From Pseudoduganella danionis (GTDB lineage: Bacteria; Pseudomonadota; Gammaproteobacteria; Burkholderiales; Burkholderiaceae_D): a stretch of 64,000 nucleotides of DNA. Below, piece after piece: positions 59,208-64,000 of the stretch. Location of the stretch: positions 186,001 to 250,000 of the forward strand of contig NZ_WNKW01000006.1 in NCBI RefSeq assembly GCF_009720775.1, written 5' to 3'. The notes under the pieces were generated by a model that was not told where the DNA came from, did no database searches, and saw only the letters and a list, made by a program, of their open reading frames with translations. Positions within the stretch are counted from its first letter, which is position 1. Every line of letters starts with the position of its first letter. Position numbers and translations under genes: made by a program.

Positions 59208-62069
59208 CTAGATTTCCAGATCGCTCGACAGGCCGGTGCGGCGCCGTTCGCCGCCCAGATTGAGCGGACCGGCCAGATTCGTCACCAGCCGTACTTCGCC
59301 CGCCGTTACGGCCTGTTCCAGTTGCTGCATCAGGCGCGGGAACACCCCGGCGCTCTGCGTGGCAGCAGTGCTGTACAGCGCCGCCCACGCATTGCGGCCC
59401 GAACGTTTGGCGATGTACAGGCCCTGATCGGCCAGCTCCACCACCTGCGACCACGACAGCAAACGGGGCTGCTCGGGCAGGAAGGGGAAGCAGGCAAAAC
59501 CGATCGAACAGGTCTTCGCCAGCATGGCGCCGTCGGGCAGGATGAATTCGCGTTCGGCCACGGCGCGGCGCATGCGTTCCGCTACCACATGGGCTTCCTC
59601 GCGGTGGGTGGCACGTGCCAGCACCAGAAACTCTTCGCCGCCCCAGCGGATCACATAATCGGATTCGCGGAACACTTCGCGCAGACGCTCGCGCATCTGC
59701 ACCAGTATCGAATCGCCGGCCGCGTGACCATAGCGGTCGTTGACTTCCTTGAAGTGGTCCAGATCGACCATGAAGAACACCAGATCCTTGGCGGCCGTCA
59801 GGTCGCAAATGGTCAGCTCACGGTGCTGGCCAGCGTCGTGCGCGCGCAGGCTGAGCGCCACATCGGCATCCACATTCTGCAGGAAGAAACGGCGGTTGCG
59901 CAGTCCCGTCAACTGGTCGGTCAGGCTGACTTCTTCCAGCGCCTTGTAGGCCCGTTCCAGTTCCAGATTCTTTTCCAGCAGTTGTTCCTGGGTCGCGCTC
60001 AGCGCCTTCAGCGTGGCGGCCACCTGACGGTAGGCGCGCGCATTATCGAGCGCAATCGCGCCGTAGGCGCACAGGGTACGGAAAATCAGCCGTTCGCGTT
60101 CGCCGTAGGCGCTGGCCTGCAGCGATTGCACCGTCATCACCCCCAGCACACGCTCGCCCACATGCAGCGGGGCGAACAGCAGGCTTAAGGTCGGCAAGGT
60201 GCCCGGTATCAGGTTAGGCGTCAGATCGGCTTCGCCCAGCTCTACCAGGATTTCGCGCCGCTCGCGCACGCAGCGGGCCGAATTGGCCAGCGGGTCGGAC
60301 AGGGCCACGCGCACGGCCGGCACCTGATTGCCATCTTCCGTGCCGAAGGCACAGGTCAGCCATTCGCCGTCGGGTTCGAGCAGGAAGATGGAAAAATGGG
60401 TAGCGTCGAGCAGGCCGTGCACATGCCGGTCCAGCGCACGGAATACGGCAGCCGCATCCAGATGGGCAGTAATTTCCTGCCCGATGGCGCTCAGGTGGGC
60501 CAGCGTGGCACTGGTCTGCTGCAGCACTTCGGCGCGCTGGGCTTCTGCGGCAGCCAACTGACGGTGATGCTCGCCTTCCGTCTGCGCACGTTCGGTCTGG
60601 TACTGCACCTGCATGGCGATGGCGCGGTTGGTGGCCTGCTGGCTGTGGATCTGGTCGCGCGCTGCGCCGGCCTGCAGCGAAATCGCGTAAGCCTGTTCGT
60701 AATTGCCCGTCGCGGCGTACTCGCGCGCGATGGCATCGAGCAGCGCACCGGAAACAGTGTAGCCATCGATGGTGCCGGCCACTTCCAGCGCCAGCAGCAG
60801 ATAGTGCAGCACCGGACTGGCCGCCTGCATATTGGCCGGCGCCGGCAGCACATGCTGGGCATGGATATCGGCCAGCACATTGAGCGCGGCAATCTGGGCC
60901 GAAGCATCCACATGCTCGCGTGCCAGTTGCAGCGCAGCCTGGGCTACCGCCAGCGCTTCCTCGGCCCGCCCCAGATGGGACAGCGCGTGCGCCTGACCGC
61001 GCCGCGCGCTGCTGCGGAAATCCGACTGGCGCAGCGCATCGCCACGCGCGGCAAGCTGGGTGAAACTATCGAGCGCCGCTTCGTGGTGGCCCAGATCAAG
61101 TGCCAGATCCCCCTGATATTCGAGCGCCACGGCATACGCGCGCGAGCCGGACAGCGGTTGCAGCGTGTGCAGCGCTTCGCGCAGCAGGGTACGGGCGGCT
61201 TCGCGCTGACCCAGTTGGCGCAGGGTTTCTGCCGTCTGCATCAAACACATGCCTATGCTCAGCGGCCAGCCCGTAGGCCGGGCCAGATCCAACCCGCGCT
61301 GCATCCAGTCCAGCGCTGCCTCGTGCGCATTCAGGCTGGTAAAGCCGTTGCCGATATTGGTCGCGATGATGATGGCGCGGCGCATCTGGCCAGTGGCCAG
61401 CGCCGTTTCGAAACTCAGCATCAGGTGGCCGATGGCGCGCCCGTATTCACTGCGCTGGAAGGCACAGGTGCCGAAAAAGTCGCTGATCCAGCCGGCCGCG
61501 ATGGGCGCCATGCCCGTCAGATCGGTGCTGAAACGCTGGCCCCAGCGCTGCTGCGCGGCCTGCCAGTCGCTAAAGGTATCGCAGATGCCGCTAGCAGCAT
61601 CGATCACGTCGATGCGCACTGCATCGCCGGCGCTGCGGGCAGCTTGCGCGGCCCGGGCCAGCGCCTGATCAGCCGCGTGGCTGTCGCCCCGGTCATTGGC
61701 GATCCACACTTGCAGCCATTCGATATCGGCCTGCGCCAGCGCCGCTTCGCGCGGTAATTCCGCGCTGGCCAACTCTAGCTGATTGCAGGCTTGCAGGCAC
61801 AGTAGATGAGCCGCATTCAGACGGCCATGCAGCGCTTCCGCTTCCGCATCGATCAGCAGCACGCGGCAACGCGCCAGCGCCGCCTGCGGCGCCGGCAGCA
61901 AGGCCAGTAAGGGAGTCAGTTCGGCGCACAGACGGCGCGCCTGTTGCGGATCGCGCTGGCGCATATGCCAGGCCAGCAGTTGCAGCAAAGGCAGGCGCTG
62001 GGCGCCTTGCGCATCGGCCAGCGCGGCCTGCCACTGCGCCAGTTCCTCATCATGCGCAAACAGATACAC
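59208..62069 (-). CDS. TPR-GAF-GGDEF diguanylate cyclase
   Basis: 953 residues from GTG 62069, which begins 'VYLFAHDEELAQWQAALADAQ' behind an AAAGGAAAG ribosome site; a longer ATG start (62231) would add a tract of Arg/Cys-rich, non-family sequence. The first 500 residues are TPR-like helical repeats. A coiled coil is next (about 500-545), then GAF (about 550-700, with 'FSIFLLEPDGEWLTCAFG'), a short coiled coil and GGDEF (about 755-915) with active site GGEEF and an RESD I-site five residues before. Cytosolic, no membrane helix. It should make cyclic-di-GMP in response to a GAF ligand or TPR-bound partner. Confidence 0.88.
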   Translation of the reverse strand: MYLFAHDEELAQWQAALADAQGAQRLPLLQLLAWHMRQRDPQQARRLCAELTPLLALLPAPQAALARCRVLLIDAEAEALHGRLNAAHLLCLQACNQLELASAELPREAALAQADIEWLQVWIANDRGDSHAADQALARAAQAARSAGDAVRIDVIDAASGICDTFSDWQAAQQRWGQRFSTDLTGMAPIAAGWISDFFGTCAFQRSEYGRAIGHLMLSFETALATGQMRRAIIIATNIGNGFTSLNAHEAALDWMQRGLDLARPTGWPLSIGMCLMQTAETLRQLGQREAARTLLREALHTLQPLSGSRAYAVALEYQGDLALDLGHHEAALDSFTQLAARGDALRQSDFRSSARRGQAHALSHLGRAEEALAVAQAALQLAREHVDASAQIAALNVLADIHAQHVLPAPANMQAASPVLHYLLLALEVAGTIDGYTVSGALLDAIAREYAATGNYEQAYAISLQAGAARDQIHSQQATNRAIAMQVQYQTERAQTEGEHHRQLAAAEAQRAEVLQQTSATLAHLSAIGQEITAHLDAAAVFRALDRHVHGLLDATHFSIFLLEPDGEWLTCAFGTEDGNQVPAVRVALSDPLANSARCVRERREILVELGEADLTPNLIPGTLPTLSLLFAPLHVGERVLGVMTVQSLQASAYGERERLIFRTLCAYGAIALDNARAYRQVAATLKALSATQEQLLEKNLELERAYKALEEVSLTDQLTGLRNRRFFLQNVDADVALSLRAHDAGQHRELTICDLTAAKDLVFFMVDLDHFKEVNDRYGHAAGDSILVQMRERLREVFRESDYVIRWGGEEFLVLARATHREEAHVVAERMRRAVAEREFILPDGAMLAKTCSIGFACFPFLPEQPRLLSWSQVVELADQGLYIAKRSGRNAWAALYSTAATQSAGVFPRLMQQLEQAVTAGEVRLVTNLAGPLNLGGERRRTGLSSDLEI

Positions 62070-62191
62070 TCTATGCTTTCCTTTACTCGGGGCTCCCCGG
62101 TCGGGAGCCGTCGCAGCTGCGCGGGTTTGCGCGCTACACATTATTCCACAAATTCGCTGCCACCAACGCTGCTGGAACATTTCTGATGAGC

Positions 62192-62225
62192 AAAAAAAAC
62201 GGCGCTTCCCTGCCGGGTCGCGCCG
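62192..62225 (-). terminator. Rho-independent terminator of the HxlR gene
   Basis: 6-bp GC stem CGGCGC / GCGCCG (62200-62205 / 62220-62225), followed on the minus strand by eight T, 32 bp beyond the HxlR stop codon. Confidence 0.7.
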
Positions 62226-62256
62226 CATCACTTCCCTACAAGTGTCTGTGTGTGGC

Positions 62257-62748
62257 TCAGGCCATTTTGCTGATTTCCATCAGGCGGTTGCGCATGCCTT
62301 CTGTGGCGGCCGGTCCCGGTGCAAACATATAGTCTTCATCATTGATGGCCAGACCGCTGTTGGCATCGACCAGCACCTGATCGGCCGGCTTGCCGGTTTC
62401 GCGGCTCACTACCAGCAGGCTGGCGCCTTCCGGTGCCAGGTGGTCATTGCCCCAGGCGATGAAGGCCAGCAGCACGGGTTTGAAGGCCCGCCCCTTTTCG
62501 GTCAGGATGTATTCGAAGCGCGGTGGCCGGGTGCTGTACTGGCGGCGTTCCATCAGCCCCCCTTCCACCAGCCCGGACAGGCGGCGCGTCAGCATATTCG
62601 GAGCAATCTTGAGGCTTTTTTCAAATTCGTCGAAACGGGTCAGGCCATAAAACGCATCGCGCAGAATCAGGATGCTCCACCATTCCCCCACTTTGCCCAG
62701 ACTGCGGGCTATCGGACAGGCCATGCTGCCAAAATCAGTGTGTTTCAT
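62257..62748 (-). CDS. HxlR family winged-helix transcriptional regulator
   Basis: 163 residues. The HxlR domain (about 8-105) shows 'CPIARSLGKVGEWWSILILRDAFYGLTRFDEFEKSLKIAPNMLTRRLSGLVEGGLMERRQYSTRPPRFEYILTEKG', the family signature with its single Cys (Cys11), which in related proteins senses electrophiles or oxidants. The C-terminal 55 residues are an extension of unknown use. It probably controls a nearby or divergent gene; the receiver-AraC regulator is divergent across 313 bp. Ribosome site AAGGAG. Confidence 0.93.
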   Translation of the reverse strand: MKHTDFGSMACPIARSLGKVGEWWSILILRDAFYGLTRFDEFEKSLKIAPNMLTRRLSGLVEGGLMERRQYSTRPPRFEYILTEKGRAFKPVLLAFIAWGNDHLAPEGASLLVVSRETGKPADQVLVDANSGLAINDEDYMFAPGPAATEGMRNRLMEISKMA

Positions 62749-63061
62749 GCTTTACTCCTTGGTCTGCTAGTTCGTTATCGCTAATGCAATATGGCTGGCT
62801 GGTCATTGTTGCCAGGCGAATTCATTATTAACGATCCGAAAAATGCCTGCTTTTGCCATAAGCGAGAGCAGTTTTGCTAGCGGAGAAAAGTATGAAAAAT
62901 AGTGTCGAAGAGGGGCGATTTACAACAATCTTGCAAGCCAGTGGTAGCATATGGCTAATATCCTGCAAATGAAAACAGAAACTATTCAACATTTTCGCCC
63001 GCAAGCGCTACTATGCAACTTATAGTGACAAAGCTTGCATAACCATTACCCAGCAAAGGCC
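62749..63061. other. AT-rich divergent promoter region between hxlR-like and receiver-AraC genes
   Basis: 313 bp of low-GC sequence. It must carry both promoters and probably operators for one or both regulators. A 26-codon frame at 62892-62972 (behind GGAGAAAAGT) could be a leader peptide, but nothing else supports it. Confidence 0.45.
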
Positions 63062-63898
63062 ATGCCAACCGCCCGCCCCACCCCATCGAGCAAAATACTG
63101 GTCGTTGACGACTCCGCGTTCGAGCAGCGTATGCTGGTCGACCTGCTGAGCGAACTGCCGTATTCCGTTTCGGTGGCGTTTAATGGCATGCAGGGCTACC
63201 AGCTGGCACTGGCCCAGCAGCCAGACCTGATCCTGCTCGATGTGCGCATGCCGGGCATGGATGGCTATGCCGCCTGCCGCCTGCTGAAAGCCAACCCGGC
63301 CACGCAGGACATTCCGATCATTTTCCTGAGCGGCAATGACAACTCGGAAGAGCGCATCCTCGGCCTGTCGCTGGGCGGGGTGGATTTTGTCGGCAAGCCG
63401 TTCTCGCCGGGCGAACTGGCGGCACGCATACAGGTGCACCTGAATCTGGCCATGCGTGCGCGCCAGCAGTTGGTGCCGCGCGCCGACAGCGCGATCGCCG
63501 ATACCATCGTGGCCGTGACGGACCCGGAAGTGGTGATCGTCAACGCCACCAAGCGGCTGATCTCGAATAATCTGGCGGCGCCACCCAGCCTGACGGAAAT
63601 TGCCAACAAAGTGGGCACCTACCGCGAAAAGCTGTCCCAGCTATTCCGCGCCCACACGGGCATGACGGTGTTTGCCTACATCCGCGCGGCGCGCATTGAA
63701 TGCGGCATGAATCTGCTGCGCGAAACGGATATCGAAGTGCAGGATATCGCGCTGATGGTGGGTTTTAACAATGCCGGCAACTTTGCCACGGCCTTCCGCG
63801 AAAGCACCGGCCTCACCCCTAGCGCCTACCGCCAGCAGCAAAGCAACCCAGCCGTTGCGACAGAAGCGCTGCCGGCCGAAACCGGCAGCCACAAATAA
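63062..63898 (+). CDS. Response regulator with AraC-type DNA-binding domain
   Basis: 278 residues. Receiver domain (about 10-130) with 'VVDDS', phospho-acceptor Asp60 in 'ILLDVRMPG', Ser of 'FLSG' and Lys in 'GKPFSP'. After a linker comes an AraC-family double helix-turn-helix (about 170-265): 'SLTEIANKVGTYREKLSQLFRAHTGMTVFAYI' and 'DIEVQDIALMVGFNNAGNFATAFRESTGLTPSAYR'. It should bind DNA when phosphorylated. No kinase gene is adjacent; the next gene is a chemotaxis receptor. ATG 63062 is used; an in-frame TTG at 63035 is possible. Confidence 0.9.
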   Translation: MPTARPTPSSKILVVDDSAFEQRMLVDLLSELPYSVSVAFNGMQGYQLALAQQPDLILLDVRMPGMDGYAACRLLKANPATQDIPIIFLSGNDNSEERILGLSLGGVDFVGKPFSPGELAARIQVHLNLAMRARQQLVPRADSAIADTIVAVTDPEVVIVNATKRLISNNLAAPPSLTEIANKVGTYREKLSQLFRAHTGMTVFAYIRAARIECGMNLLRETDIEVQDIALMVGFNNAGNFATAFRESTGLTPSAYRQQQSNPAVATEALPAETGSHK

Positions 63899-63926
63899 GC
63901 CCGGGCCGGCAGCCCTTCCCTTCCCC

Positions 63927-64000
63927 TTAACGCAGACGGAATTTGCTGACCACTTCGGCCAGATTGGCGGCCTGCTCCTGCATGGAACCGGCAGCGGCCG
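63927..64000 (-). CDS. Methyl-accepting chemotaxis protein, 3' end only
   Basis: The last 24 codons before the window edge read, on the minus strand, 'AAAGSMQEQAANLAEVVSKFRLR' and stop. The 'AAAxSMQEQAxxLxxxVxxF' pattern is the usual C-terminal end of the signalling domain of methyl-accepting chemotaxis proteins. The receptor body lies outside the window. Confidence 0.8.
   Translation of the reverse strand, partial: AAAGSMQEQAANLAEVVSKFRLR

Noticed and set aside
59170..59808. Upstream extension of the tag reading frame
   Set aside because: It overlaps the GGDEF gene in another frame with Arg/Gly-rich nonsense translation; the Tag N-terminus fixes the start at 59169.
62892..62972. 26-codon frame with a fair ribosome site (GGAGAAAAGT) in the divergent promoter region
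   Set aside because: Too short and AT-rich to separate from chance; only a possible leader peptide.

Overview
The window is about 64 kb of high-GC bacterial chromosome, densely coded on both strands. The gene set points to a betaproteobacterium of the Burkholderiales, most likely Oxalobacteraceae (the Janthinobacterium / Massilia / Duganella group). This is an inference from a PhaM polyhydroxyalkanoate-granule protein with a histone-H1-like tail, a PEP-CTERM exoprotein, paired DUF3108 proteins, a DUF3016 protein, an MksFEB-type condensin locus and many cyclic-di-GMP proteins. No rRNA, tRNA, CRISPR array or intact insertion sequence was seen.

Layout. 1-1212 is the 3' part of a flavin-dependent tryptophan halogenase. 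1.3-8.2 kb holds psiF, two GIN-domain (DUF2807) surface proteins, a PAS-GGDEF-EAL protein, two alpha/beta hydrolases and a MazG-like pyrophosphohydrolase. 8.2-13.4 kb is a compact minus-strand operon, in transcription order: Tat-exported flavin amine oxidase, c-type cytochrome, RidA with a signal peptide, TonB-dependent receptor, then a terminator. 13.7-15.6 kb is a lone TniA/TnsB-like integrase whose catalytic residues look degraded. 15.8-20.4 kb has a DEAD-box helicase with two RNA-binding domains, three small Ala-rich exported proteins (two are a tandem duplication) and an SDR dehydrogenase. 20.5-23.9 kb has an M28 peptidase, dienelactone hydrolase, hot-dog thioesterase and DUF3016 protein. 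24-26 kb is phoX behind a well-formed Pho box.

26.3-30.4 kb has a convergent HD-GYP response regulator and GAF-GAF histidine kinase, then a hypothetical protein. 30.8-35.4 kb has the PEP-CTERM protein, two small proteins and a CHASE-PAS-GAF-GGDEF cyclase. 35.4-36.1 kb is queC, and 36.2-42.6 kb is tamA-tamB. 42.7-46.0 kb has a chloroplast-type S9D glutamyl endopeptidase homologue and a membrane protein. 46.1-51.1 kb is the mksF-mksE-mksB condensin operon without a nuclease gene. 51.2-56.7 kb has the DUF3108 pair, phaM, a small protein, and a kinase / TPR-receiver two-component pair. 56.9-62.1 kb has mnmC (with a degraded methyltransferase half), tag and a TPR-GAF-GGDEF cyclase. 62.3-64.0 kb has an HxlR regulator, a receiver-AraC regulator and the 3' end of a chemotaxis receptor.

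Functional themes are cyclic-di-GMP and two-component signalling (three GGDEF proteins, one with EAL, one HD-GYP protein, two kinases, three receivers), cell-envelope biogenesis and export, phosphate scavenging, and a candidate periplasmic amine-oxidation pathway, which is the most unusual locus. All functions are read from protein motifs and gene order; no database search was possible.
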